NCBI GenBank assembly: GCA_024695815.1
Contig: JAILHK010000018.1
Span: forward strand, 1 to 49,270
Direction: 5' to 3'
DNA length: 49,270 nt
Origin: Prevotella sp.
GTDB lineage: Bacteria; Bacteroidota; Bacteroidia; Bacteroidales; Bacteroidaceae
The notes beneath the pieces were generated by a model, which ran no database searches, was not told the origin of the DNA, and worked only from the letters and a program-made list of their open reading frames with translations. The translations under genes and the position numbers were made by a program. Shown one piece after another: positions 1-7,121 of the stretch (position 1 is the first letter of the stretch; each line of letters starts with the position of its first letter).

Positions 1-141
1 ATCAGTGACAAGGTGACAGGTAAGAAGACCAAGTCGAAGACCTCAGGTACTGGTCGTGTGGTGAAGAATGCCACCAGCGCTGCCACCCGTACCATCACCA
101 AGGAACTGACACGCGATATCCTTGGCAACCTTGTGAAGTAA
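1..141 (+). CDS. C-terminal fragment of HerA-like ATPase (DUF853/YjgR type)
   Basis: The reading frame is open from the left window edge and stops with TAA at 139-141. The 46 visible residues are basic and Ser/Thr-rich, then end in an amphipathic segment (TRTITKELTRDILGNLVK). DUF853 helicase/ATPase proteins typically end with a similar 'GRELVRGILGSL' helix after a low-complexity linker, and that resemblance is the only basis for the name. The ATPase domain lies outside the window. The gene converges with the phosphopantetheinyl transferase gene, leaving about 30 bp between stops. The assignment is tentative because so little of the protein is visible. Confidence 0.5.
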   Translation: MSDKVTGKKTKSKTSGTGRVVKNATSAATRTITKELTRDILGNLVK

Positions 142-170
142 GACCTCACCCCTCCCCCGAAGGGACCGGT
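142..170. repeat. GC-rich palindromic element between convergent genes
   Basis: Directly after the HerA-like stop codon is GACCTCACCCCTCCCCC, followed by GAAGGGACC. The CCC and GGG tracts form a short dyad. The GACCTCACCCCTCCC half resembles a stretch inside the guanine deaminase gene (18291-18325), suggesting a dispersed element family. It may act as a terminator for one or both convergent genes, although no T-tract follows. Confidence 0.4.
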
Positions 171-172
171 AA

Positions 173-730
173 CTACCGAAAGGAACAGACCGTATAGATA
201 TACCGCTGTCGATCGACAGTGGTATATTTATATCTATCCGTATCAATCACCGACTTCATATCCTTGCTGATACCTGTCCCTACAAGCTTCATCGTTGCCT
301 CTTTCATCGTCCACAAACGGATAAAGGTGGTATCAGGCTGATCGGAAGTCTCTATGTCACGCACTTCCTCGTCGTTCATCGTATAACGACCCAGGCGCTC
401 CTTATAGGCCCTGACAGACTCAACATCAATACCCACTGGCTGGTCGCTGATGGCACAGGCCACGGCTTCCTTGCAGTGACTCAAGTTAAAGAAGATCTCA
501 GGATGACCGACGATGAAGGGTTTCCCATGCTCGTTGTATTCAAAGACAGGATTATCCATGATGCCGTATTCCTCACGCAGTCCCTGCTTCAAAAGCAGGT
601 AGGCAAGCACACAGAGACGGCGCCCTTGTTCATGCTTGAACCTCAACGCCTGCTCCCGTCGCTGCTCCGAGATCTTCCGCAGCGACGACTCGAGATCAAA
701 GTCCCATATATCCTCTCTGACGTATATCAT
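173..730 (-). CDS. 4'-phosphopantetheinyl transferase (Sfp/AcpT superfamily)
   Basis: This enzyme would transfer the phosphopantetheine arm of CoA to a serine of an acyl or peptidyl carrier protein in the cytoplasm. The 185 residues show the family signatures in order: GKPF near residue 69, FNLSH near 82, the magnesium-binding VGIDVE near 100, and WTMKEA near 140, whose Lys-Glu pair is catalytic. The length is that of a short Sfp-type enzyme. The start ATG overlaps the end of rmuC by 4 bp, so the two are cotranscribed with rmuC first. The last 25 codons are unusual: they contain a near-perfect 30-bp palindrome, so the C-terminal tail may have been altered by repeat formation. Which carrier protein it modifies cannot be told from this window. 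Confidence 0.9.
   Translation of the reverse strand: MIYVREDIWDFDLESSLRKISEQRREQALRFKHEQGRRLCVLAYLLLKQGLREEYGIMDNPVFEYNEHGKPFIVGHPEIFFNLSHCKEAVACAISDQPVGIDVESVRAYKERLGRYTMNDEEVRDIETSDQPDTTFIRLWTMKEATMKLVGTGISKDMKSVIDTDRYKYTTVDRQRYIYTVCSFR
198..227. repeat. 30-bp palindrome inside the 3' end of the PPTase gene
   Basis: The centre is the perfect 14-bp palindrome CTGTCGATCGACAG (206-219), extended on both sides to ATATACC and GGTATAT with one G/T mismatch (205 with 220). It lies in coding sequence and gives the peptide a mirrored look (YKYT before, RYIYT after). It could form a strong hairpin near the transcript end. Confidence 0.8.
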
Positions 731-2031
731 TCCAGTCCTATCTCCGGCATGGGGATCTTACGGTTAGGATTCTCCTTGGCACCAAGGTCCACGAGCTCGC
801 GCCCTTTCTGGGCCACGCTCTGACGTCCCGTGATCAGTTTGTTGTTCGCACTATCATAAGACTCCTGGACCTTACGGATCTTCTCGCCCAACTCATGATA
901 GCGCTGCACAAAGTCGCCCAAGCGGTCGAGCAACTGCTCGGCCAGTCCAAAGACCTTCTGCTGATTCTCTGCCTGCTGGTTCTGTACCCAGGCGATATGA
1001 ATCATATGAAGGATACCCAGGAGATTCTGCTCTCCCGTCACGAACACCTTCTTCTCAAACGCCTCGCGCCACAGCGTCGGGTCATTGGCTAACGCCAACT
1101 GCAACGACGACTCGAACGGCATGAACATGATAACGAAGTCGACCGCGTCGCGCCCATTCTTGATATACTTTGAGTAATCCTTGCGAGCCAGCTCGTTCAC
1201 ATGACTGCGCACACTCTTGATATGCTCCTGCAGATAACGCTCCTTCTCCACGGGTGTTTCGGCATTGACATACTTCTCGTAGGCCACAAGCGACACCTTC
1301 GAGTCAACGATAGCGTCCTGTCCCTGCGGATAATGCAGGATCACGTCGGGCTGCATCTCGCGCCCCGTCTCGTCATTCTTCAGCGGGCGGCCCATCTCAT
1401 CGCGTAACCGGGCCTGCACCTCATAGTGGATACCCTCCGTGAGTCCCTGACTCGCCAGTAAGTCGCCAAGGATGATCTCACCCATGTTACCACTCACCTT
1501 ATTGTCGCGGCGTAACACATTTGTCAGACTCTCTGCCCGCTCGCCCAACTGCTGGGTCTGTTCCATCATCTGACGGATCTGCTCACGGAACGATGCCGAA
1601 TGAGCGGCCGACTCCTTCTGGTTGTCGCTGATAGCCTTCTGCATGTTCGTGATCGCCTCCTTCAGCGGTTGGGTGATGCCAGTCATGGTCTCTGTATTCG
1701 ACTCCTTCAGTTTGGCAGCACTCGTCTCCATCAACTGCTGAGCCATATTCTTAAACCGCTCCTCATGTCGTTTCAGTTCCTCATCCATCTGATGTCTAAC
1801 CAGCTCCAGTTCCCGTCCTTGCGACTCTGCCTTGGCTGAGAGCATCTTGTTCTCAGCCTCCAGATGGGTCACCCTGCTGGTGGCTGCCCCCAGCTGTTCA
1901 TTACGCATCGACAGTTCAATATCTTTCTTTCCGCCCTCAATGCGGAGCACGTCCATCTTACGATCCATGAAGAGGTAGAGCACTACTGCGCCTACCACCA
2001 GACCTATCAGTATATATAATGCTATCATCAT
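727..2031 (-). CDS. rmuC: DNA recombination protein RmuC
   Basis: RmuC is a membrane-anchored protein with a PD-(D/E)xK-like nuclease fold that limits recombination at inverted repeats. The chosen ATG at 2031 gives 434 residues. A TM helix covers about residues 3-20 (IALYILIGLVVGAVVLYLF), a long coiled coil follows to about 165, and the conserved RmuC domain starts at the NMGEIILGDLL stretch and includes DVILHYPQG and the DSKVSL core. A longer frame begins at 2127, but that extension would cross the -7 box at 2052-2059, so 2031 (or the next ATG at 2028) is preferred. It is first in an operon with the PPTase gene (4-bp overlap). Confidence 0.92.
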   Translation of the reverse strand: MMIALYILIGLVVGAVVLYLFMDRKMDVLRIEGGKKDIELSMRNEQLGAATSRVTHLEAENKMLSAKAESQGRELELVRHQMDEELKRHEERFKNMAQQLMETSAAKLKESNTETMTGITQPLKEAITNMQKAISDNQKESAAHSASFREQIRQMMEQTQQLGERAESLTNVLRRDNKVSGNMGEIILGDLLASQGLTEGIHYEVQARLRDEMGRPLKNDETGREMQPDVILHYPQGQDAIVDSKVSLVAYEKYVNAETPVEKERYLQEHIKSVRSHVNELARKDYSKYIKNGRDAVDFVIMFMPFESSLQLALANDPTLWREAFEKKVFVTGEQNLLGILHMIHIAWVQNQQAENQQKVFGLAEQLLDRLGDFVQRYHELGEKIRKVQESYDSANNKLITGRQSVAQKGRELVDLGAKENPNRKIPMPEIGLE

Positions 2032-2051
2032 GACACTCACTATTTTGATGG

Positions 2052-2059
2052 CAAAATTA
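2052..2059 (-). promoter_or_regulatory. -7 promoter box for rmuC
   Basis: TAATTTTG on the minus strand matches the Bacteroidetes TAnnTTTG consensus. It predicts a transcription start near 2047, upstream of the ATG at 2031 and downstream of the in-frame ATG at 2127, and so supports the shorter start. Confidence 0.6.
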
Positions 2060-2143
2060 GCTAAAAATATCCACAAAGGACACAAAGGAATGAAAAACTT
2101 AAAGAAAAAAATGCTCATTGCATTCATTATAAAAGAATTTTCG

Positions 2144-2151
2144 TATATTTG
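2144..2151 (+). promoter_or_regulatory. -7 promoter box for the DUF4332 gene
   Basis: TATATTTG matches TAnnTTTG and lies 45 bp before the ATG at 2196. A TTG at 2118-2120 sits a little too far upstream to be a good -33 box. Confidence 0.5.
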
Positions 2152-2195
2152 CCGAGTAATATCCTATTTAACAATCAACTAAAAACAATTAGAGT

Positions 2196-2603
2196 ATGGA
2201 TTACAAGATTATCGACATTGAAGGTGTTGGCGACGTTTACGCAGAGAAACTGGTTGCCGCAGGTATCACCAAGGTCAGTGAGTTGTTGGAGAAGTGTGCC
2301 GCTCCTAAGGGACGTAAGGAACTGGCAGAGGCCACAGGCATCAGCGAGAAGCTCATTCTCCGCTGGACGAACCATGCCGACCTGTTCCGCATCAACGGTG
2401 TAGGTCCCCAGTTTGCTGAGTTGCTCGAGGCCGCCGGTGTAGACACTGTGAAGGAGTTCCGCCACAGGGTTGCCGAGAACCTGCAGCCCAAGCTCGTTGA
2501 GGTGAACGAGGCCAAGAACATCTGTAACCGCGTGCCCGCTGTAAGTGAGGTACAGAAGATGATCGACCAGGCCAAGGAGCTTGAGCCGAAGATGACATAT
2601 TAA
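2196..2603 (+). CDS. DUF4332 helix-hairpin-helix protein
   Basis: This 135-residue cytoplasmic protein has two tandem helix-hairpin-helix-like units: IEGVGDVYAEKLVAAGI near residues 8-24 and INGVGPQFAELLEAAGV near 66-82. The pattern, GxG followed by a helix ending in AAG(I/V), is characteristic of DUF4332, a family related to nonspecific DNA-binding HhH domains of polymerases and helicases. The biochemical role is unknown, and DNA binding is inferred from the fold only. It is a single-gene unit with its own promoter and a strong terminator that it shares with the convergent helicase gene. Other frames over this region are long but have no comparable family signature. Confidence 0.85.
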   Translation: MDYKIIDIEGVGDVYAEKLVAAGITKVSELLEKCAAPKGRKELAEATGISEKLILRWTNHADLFRINGVGPQFAELLEAAGVDTVKEFRHRVAENLQPKLVEVNEAKNICNRVPAVSEVQKMIDQAKELEPKMTY

Positions 2604-2609
2604 CACAAT

Positions 2610-2637
2610 AAAGCCCTGACAATTGTCAGGGCTTTTT
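2610..2637. terminator. Bidirectional intrinsic terminator
   Basis: A perfect 11-bp stem (AAAGCCCTGAC, loop AATT, GTCAGGGCTTT) is followed by T residues and preceded by an A-rich tract, so it can serve both the DUF4332 gene and the convergent helicase, whose stop codon (2636-2638) overlaps its end. Confidence 0.9.
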
Positions 2638-4111
2638 AATACTCCTTCATCACATCAACGACCTGGGTACTGGGCCAGTTCACGAGGAAAAGGGTCTCAG
2701 TAGCGCGTGTGAAGGCGGTATAGAGCCAGTGGATATAGTCGGGCGTAAGCATCTCGTCGGTCATATAGCCCTGATCAAGATAGACGTGGGCCCACTGACC
2801 ACCCTGCGCCTTATGGCAGGTGACGGCATATGCGTATTTTACCTGAAGAGAATTATAATACCTGTCGCCCTTTAGTTTTTTGACGCGCTCGCTTCTTAAG
2901 GAGACATCAGCATAATCCTCCATCACAGCCCGGTAGAGTTGCTCTTGCTGCTCACGTGTCAAGGCTGGTGTCTCCGACGTGAGAGAATCGAGCACCACAG
3001 TAGCCGTCAGTTCATAATCGTCGTAGTCGGGAAACCGCATCGTCACCTCCGCAAACCGGAAGCCATATTGCTCATGTATATTCCTCACCCGTTGCACAGC
3101 AGCGATATCTCCATTGGCAATAAAAGAGGGAGCCACCACCTCTGTCCCCTCCCCTGTAGGAGCGGGAGTCGGACTAGTCCAGTAGTAGTTGTTCTTCACG
3201 ACCATCAGCAGATCGCCACGACAGAGTTCCTCATCACGGTCGAGAACTCTGTTGCGGATGCCCTGATTATAGACATTCGCCCACTTATTACTTCGGGTGA
3301 TCACAATCGTCTCGTCATGTCCCACCTTACTATAACTATCGGCCAGAGAGTCAATCAGTTCATCACCTGGCACCATCCGGATATCAGCGAACCCCTTGAA
3401 ACGGATGCGAGGAAGAGCCAGATGGCCTTGGTTCTCCCTGATCCTTGTAGCGTTCCACAGGATACCCGACGTCTCGCTCTGGCGGAGTACCTGGTTCAAG
3501 TCGCACTCATAGACCTTCATGCCATAACCACGAAGCACATCGGCCATCAGCGCCGGACTCTCTGTCTCGCCAACCGGCGGCAACTGCGCCCTGTCACCTA
3601 CCAGTAGCAACCGACAGTTCTGTCCATTATAGACGAACTGCATCAAGTCGTCGAGCAGACAGCCACTACCAAAGTCTATGGCATGACCGGAACTGGAGGA
3701 AGGAAGATTATTACCATTGGAGATCATAGAAGCCTCATCGATGATGAACAGGGTGTCACGGTTCAGATTGACATTCAAACCAAACGACGACAGACTATCG
3801 GCCGTCTTCTCACGATAGATACGGCGATGGATGGTGAAGGCAGAATGACCAGCATTCAATGAGAACACCTTTGCGGCTCGCCCCGTCGGTGCCAATAGTA
3901 CCATCTTCTGCCGCAGGGCCATCATTCCCCGGACGATGGCACCAGCCAACGTGGTCTTACCCGTACCTGCCGAACCACGGAGGATCATCACCACCTCCTC
4001 TGAGCGGTCGGTCATAAAACAGGAGAACACATCCAAGGCATGCTCTTGCTCAGATGTCGGCACGAAACCGAACGACTGCTTGACACGGTATTTCAACTCG
4101 TCTGTGATCAT
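2636..4111 (-). CDS. RecD/PIF1-like superfamily 1 ATP-dependent DNA helicase
   Basis: An SF1 helicase of 491 residues. An AAA_30/PIF1-type N-terminal domain carries Walker A GSAGTGKTT (about residues 45-53), PTGRAA, Walker B FIIDEASM and the GDRAQLPPVG motif. The UvrD_C_2-type C-terminal part has VKYAYAVTCHKAQGGQW (motif V) and LYTAFTRA (motif VI). It probably acts in DNA repair or recombination. The frame extends to 4165, but the TAnnTTTG box at 4120-4127 points to the ATG at 4111 (MITDELKYRV). The stretch around SPTPAPTGEGTEV (3130-3180) interrupts a conserved region before FIANGDI and may be a palindromic insertion. A second Ser-rich stretch (NLPSSSSGHAI, near 3690) may also be an insertion. 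The gene is divergent from the small ORF/DUF3822 unit. Confidence 0.9.
   Translation of the reverse strand: MITDELKYRVKQSFGFVPTSEQEHALDVFSCFMTDRSEEVVMILRGSAGTGKTTLAGAIVRGMMALRQKMVLLAPTGRAAKVFSLNAGHSAFTIHRRIYREKTADSLSSFGLNVNLNRDTLFIIDEASMISNGNNLPSSSSGHAIDFGSGCLLDDLMQFVYNGQNCRLLLVGDRAQLPPVGETESPALMADVLRGYGMKVYECDLNQVLRQSETSGILWNATRIRENQGHLALPRIRFKGFADIRMVPGDELIDSLADSYSKVGHDETIVITRSNKWANVYNQGIRNRVLDRDEELCRGDLLMVVKNNYYWTSPTPAPTGEGTEVVAPSFIANGDIAAVQRVRNIHEQYGFRFAEVTMRFPDYDDYELTATVVLDSLTSETPALTREQQEQLYRAVMEDYADVSLRSERVKKLKGDRYYNSLQVKYAYAVTCHKAQGGQWAHVYLDQGYMTDEMLTPDYIHWLYTAFTRATETLFLVNWPSTQVVDVMKEY
3145..3169. repeat. Possible in-frame GC-rich palindromic insertion in the helicase gene
   Basis: CCCTCCCC followed by TGTAGGAGCGGGAG forms an imperfect dyad (CTCC/GGAG core). 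It encodes a Pro/Thr-rich stretch that looks extra relative to the family. Membership in the same element family as those at 5419-5441 and 18291-18325 is inferred from composition only. Confidence 0.35.
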
Positions 4112-4119
4112 ATCAATTG

Positions 4120-4127
4120 CAAAAGTA
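4120..4127 (-). promoter_or_regulatory. -7 promoter box for the helicase gene
   Basis: TACTTTTG on the minus strand fits TAnnTTTG. Its last base is 9 nt before the ATG at 4111, so the predicted leader is about 4 nt. Confidence 0.55.
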
Positions 4128-4183
4128 CATAATAAAAAGCAATTTTCGTTCTTCCATTCTTCCATTTTTTCATTTTAAATTAT

Positions 4184-4191
4184 TAATTTTG
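4184..4191 (+). promoter_or_regulatory. -7 promoter box for the small ORF-DUF3822-rsmD operon
   Basis: TAATTTTG fits TAnnTTTG. Its last base is 8 nt before the ATG at 4199, predicting an almost leaderless transcript that begins at the small ORF rather than at DUF3822. Confidence 0.55.
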
Positions 4192-4198
4192 CACCCAA

Positions 4199-4291
4199 AT
4201 GCGGATTACTGACAAAGAGATCAACATCGTACTGACACTGACTGCACTCGGGCTACTTGCCATCTGTGTAGCCAGCATTATCCACGGATAG
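4199..4291 (+). CDS. Small single-pass membrane protein upstream of DUF3822 (copy A)
   Basis: This 30-residue ORF has one predicted TM helix (about residues 9-28, rich in L, A, V and I) after a short charged start (MRITDKEIN). It ends 3 bp before the DUF3822 start, and the operon promoter lies only 8 nt before its ATG, so it is the first cistron. A homologous ORF occupies the same place in block B (25478-25618), with shared DK.IN at the start and LL..CV.S near the end of the helix. Conservation of position and pattern in two diverged blocks supports a real gene. The function is unknown. It could instead be a translational leader for DUF3822. Confidence 0.65.
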   Translation: MRITDKEINIVLTLTALGLLAICVASIIHG

Positions 4292-4294
4292 AGA

Positions 4295-5092
4295 ATGGAC
4301 AAGAGAAAGATGACCATACGCATCGGGAGAAACAGTCTCTCGTTTACCATGCTCGACGCTACGGACACGGAGCGGCCGATCATCTATGAGCCCTATATCG
4401 TGAAAGGCGGGATCTCCATGGCCGCAAACCTACGTGAGGCCTTCAAGACCGCCAGTCTGACAGCCACAGACGTACAGAGAGTCCAAGTGCTGCTCGACAC
4501 ACCATCGATGCTGGTACCTATTGAGCAGTTTGAGGAAGAGGAGATGGAGATGCTTTTCAATCACGCCTTCCCTGCCGGGCAGGAGCCAAGGGTTATGCTG
4601 CACAATGTGCTGCCAGACCTGAAAGCCGTCTGTCTCTTCGCCATCAACAAAGACCTGCGCGGTGTGATCTGCGACCGGTACGATGACGTGCAGTTCATCC
4701 ATGCCATGACTCCTGTCTGGCACCATCTGCACCAACGGAGTTTTACCGGCCATCGCAATAAGTTATACGGCTGTTTCCACGATAAACACCTTGACGTGTT
4801 CTGTTTCCAACAGAACCGATTCAAGTTCTGCAATAGCTTCGAGACAAGTCATGCCCATGATGCCGTCTATTTTATACTCAACGTCTGGAAACAACTTCGT
4901 CTTGAGGCTGAGCACGACGAGCTGCATATCGTCGGTGATATTCCCGAACAGGAATGGATGATAACAGAGTTGAAAAAATACCTGCATAAGACCTACGTGA
5001 TCAATCCTGCGGCAGACTTCCTTCAGGCACCTGCCACAAAGATCAAAGACATGCCTTATGACCTGATGACACTGATCGTCAGAGGAAGATAA
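4295..5092 (+). CDS. DUF3822 family protein (copy A)
   Basis: A 265-residue protein of the Bacteroidetes family DUF3822, recognised by the N-terminal IRIGRNSLSF stretch, 'VKGGISMAANLREAF', the central 'RSFTGHRNKLYGCFHDKHLD' region (shared in part with copy B) and a C-terminal segment on sugar-kinase/actin-like lines (DELHIVGDIPEQEWM). The family has an actin-like ATPase-type fold by remote similarity, but no biochemical role is established. It precedes rsmD by 17 bp, an arrangement repeated in block B, where the two genes overlap. A functional link to ribosome modification or to the neighbouring small membrane protein is only inference. Confidence 0.85.
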   Translation: MDKRKMTIRIGRNSLSFTMLDATDTERPIIYEPYIVKGGISMAANLREAFKTASLTATDVQRVQVLLDTPSMLVPIEQFEEEEMEMLFNHAFPAGQEPRVMLHNVLPDLKAVCLFAINKDLRGVICDRYDDVQFIHAMTPVWHHLHQRSFTGHRNKLYGCFHDKHLDVFCFQQNRFKFCNSFETSHAHDAVYFILNVWKQLRLEAEHDELHIVGDIPEQEWMITELKKYLHKTYVINPAADFLQAPATKIKDMPYDLMTLIVRGR

Positions 5093-5109
5093 AAGGAGGA
5101 AAAGGATAC

Positions 5110-5718
5110 ATGAGAATCATCACAGGGAAATATAAAGGCAGACACTTCGACATCCCAAGGAACTTTAAGGCAAGGCCTACAACAGACTTTGCCAAAGAGA
5201 ATATCTTCAACGTTCTGACAGGCTATATCGACCTTGAGGGGGCAACAGCCCTTGACCTGTTCTCAGGTACAGGAAGCATCTCCTTAGAACTGCTTTCACG
5301 TGGCTGTAGTCATATCATCAGCGTAGAAGCCGACCGCGACCATCACCGTTTCATCATGGACTGCCTGAGGAAACTTGATCCATACCAAAAGAGAGATGAC
5401 CGCCACGCACAGTCTGCCCTTCCTCTTGGAGAGGTAGGAAGAGTCCTTGTTCCTCTGCGCGGTGATGTCTTCCGTTTCATCAAGTCGTGCAAACAGCAGT
5501 TCGACTTTATTTTCGCCGATCCGCCTTATGCATTGAAGGAACTGCCGACAATACCTGGGCTGATCTTTGAGAAAGGTTTATTGAAAGACGATGGCATCTT
5601 CGTGTTTGAGCACGGTAAGGATCAAGATTTCTCCGATGATCCGCACTTCGTGGAACATCGGAGTTATGGCAGTGTCAATTTTTCGTTGTTCAGAACAAGG
5701 GGGAGAGCATCCGAGTAA
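5110..5718 (+). CDS. rsmD: 16S rRNA (guanine-966-N2)-methyltransferase RsmD (copy A)
   Basis: RsmD methylates G966 of 16S rRNA using S-adenosylmethionine. The 202-residue protein has the family N-terminus (MRIITGKYKGR), RPTTDFAKENIFNVL, SAM motif I DLFSGTGSISLELLSRG and the catalytic FADPPY near residue 137. Compared with copy B (180 residues) it carries about 19 extra residues between the helix ending RKL and PLRGDVFRF, encoded by a stretch (5377-5451) that contains a GC-rich dyad. The insertion is outside the motifs, so activity may be kept. Its last 29 bp overlap the convergent cls gene. It lies in one operon with the small ORF and DUF3822. Confidence 0.92.
   Translation: MRIITGKYKGRHFDIPRNFKARPTTDFAKENIFNVLTGYIDLEGATALDLFSGTGSISLELLSRGCSHIISVEADRDHHRFIMDCLRKLDPYQKRDDRHAQSALPLGEVGRVLVPLRGDVFRFIKSCKQQFDFIFADPPYALKELPTIPGLIFEKGLLKDDGIFVFEHGKDQDFSDDPHFVEHRSYGSVNFSLFRTRGRASE
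5419..5441. repeat. In-frame palindromic insertion within rsmD copy A
   Basis: CTTCCTC, TTGGA, then GAGGTAGGAAG forms a hairpin with one bulged base. It lies within the segment absent from the block B rsmD and encodes ALPLGEVGR in frame. This looks like a short palindromic element that inserted into a loop of the protein. Confidence 0.5.
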
Positions 5719-7120
5719 CACTTTCCCATAGTCTGACGAGAAATCCCCCGTTCATCCGTCCTGGAAGATTGGACAAAAGCACAGAGCGTTCCTCGTCGCG
5801 GAGGAAGACCTTCTTCATACGCAGGGCTATACCCTCGTCGTAGAAAAAGATATTCGCCTCAAAGTTATTCTCGAAACTACGGAAATCCAGATTGGTCGAT
5901 CCACAAGTGGTAATGGCATCATCACAGACCATCAGCTTAGAATGAAGGAACCCCTCCTCATACAAGCTCACCTTGATACCGGCAGCCATCACCTCCCTCA
6001 GATACGAGCGACTGGCCCATTCCACAAAACGGGCATCGCTATATCGAGGACATAGCACCCTCACATCGACACCAGCCAATGCAGCCGTCTTTAACGCAAA
6101 GAGGACGGATTCGTTAGGAAGGAAATAAGGTGTCTCCAGATACAGATAGCGACGAGCCCCCAAGATGACACGTACAAAACCTTGCATGATTTCGGGGTAT
6201 GGAGTCACCGGCGTACTTGTCACCACCTGTGCCAGACAGTTGTTTACAAGCACACCACGATCTGCCGACAGTTGAGGATAATACTTGCGATCAGAGAGCA
6301 GGGTTCTGTCCACGAAGTACCAATCGACGAGAAAAGCCCGCTGGAGTGCATAGACAGCGCCACCCGTCACCTGTATCATCGTGTCGCGCCAAGGCTGACT
6401 ACCCGTACCCTTCACATAACGCAAAGCGATGTTCATTCCACCGATAAAACCTATACTGCCATCGATAACGATAATCTTACGGTGGTTACGGTAGTTGACC
6501 TTACTTGTGAACGAAGGAAACCTAACGGGCAGGAACGACACGACCTCAATACCCTCCTCACGCATCCGCTCAAAGAAACGATGTCTGACATTCCAACAGC
6601 CCACATCATCGTAAATCAGACGTACCTCCACTCCTTCATGTGCCTTGGCTATCAGCGCATCAGCAACCAGACAACCCAAAGCATCCTCAGCAAAGATATA
6701 CATATCGATATGGATATGACTCTTTGCGTTATGGATGGCCGCCAATAAGGCTGGAAAGAACTGATAACCATCGGCAAATATCTCCACCTTGTTGTCCTTG
6801 AAGGGCAGCGCAAGATTCTGATTGATGAACAGGTCAATCAAAGGTCTATGTCTGTCAGGCAGACGAAGGTTCTGCTGTTCGGCGAATTCCAGCATCGAGC
6901 GTTTCGTCAGCTGACTCATGCTGCGCTCACTGATGTGGCGTTCCTTCCGGGTGTTGAGACCAAAGAACAGATAGAACACAATACCCACCACCGGAACGAA
7001 CCAGATGACGAGGACCCACGCCATCGTCTTGGCTGGTTGTCGATTATCCATGATCACATGGATCACTGCCATAATAGCAATGATCTGATAGATCAAGAAT
7101 ATGACATTTACCCAACTCAT
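5690..7120 (-). CDS. cls: Cardiolipin synthase (copy A)
   Basis: A membrane-bound phospholipase D-family enzyme that joins two phosphatidylglycerols to make cardiolipin. The 476 residues begin with two TM helices (about 5-22 and 33-53, separated by DNRQPAKTMAW), followed by two PLD repeats. The first HKD motif is HRKIIVIDGSIGFIGG (about residues 213-228) and the second is HSKLMVCDDAITTCGSTNLD near 393-412. Both carry the catalytic H and K. It starts 1 bp after the dnaG stop and is cotranscribed with it, and its 3' end overlaps rsmD by 29 bp tail-to-tail. The same tail-to-tail overlap occurs in block B. Confidence 0.92.
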   Translation of the reverse strand: MSWVNVIFLIYQIIAIMAVIHVIMDNRQPAKTMAWVLVIWFVPVVGIVFYLFFGLNTRKERHISERSMSQLTKRSMLEFAEQQNLRLPDRHRPLIDLFINQNLALPFKDNKVEIFADGYQFFPALLAAIHNAKSHIHIDMYIFAEDALGCLVADALIAKAHEGVEVRLIYDDVGCWNVRHRFFERMREEGIEVVSFLPVRFPSFTSKVNYRNHRKIIVIDGSIGFIGGMNIALRYVKGTGSQPWRDTMIQVTGGAVYALQRAFLVDWYFVDRTLLSDRKYYPQLSADRGVLVNNCLAQVVTSTPVTPYPEIMQGFVRVILGARRYLYLETPYFLPNESVLFALKTAALAGVDVRVLCPRYSDARFVEWASRSYLREVMAAGIKVSLYEEGFLHSKLMVCDDAITTCGSTNLDFRSFENNFEANIFFYDEGIALRMKKVFLRDEERSVLLSNLPGRMNGGFLVRLWESVTRMLSPLF

Positions 7121-7121
7121 T

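Noticed and set aside
2175..2606. A 143-codon minus-strand frame covering the DUF4332 gene
   Set aside because: The plus strand shows two clear helix-hairpin-helix units, a promoter and a terminator. The minus frame shows none.
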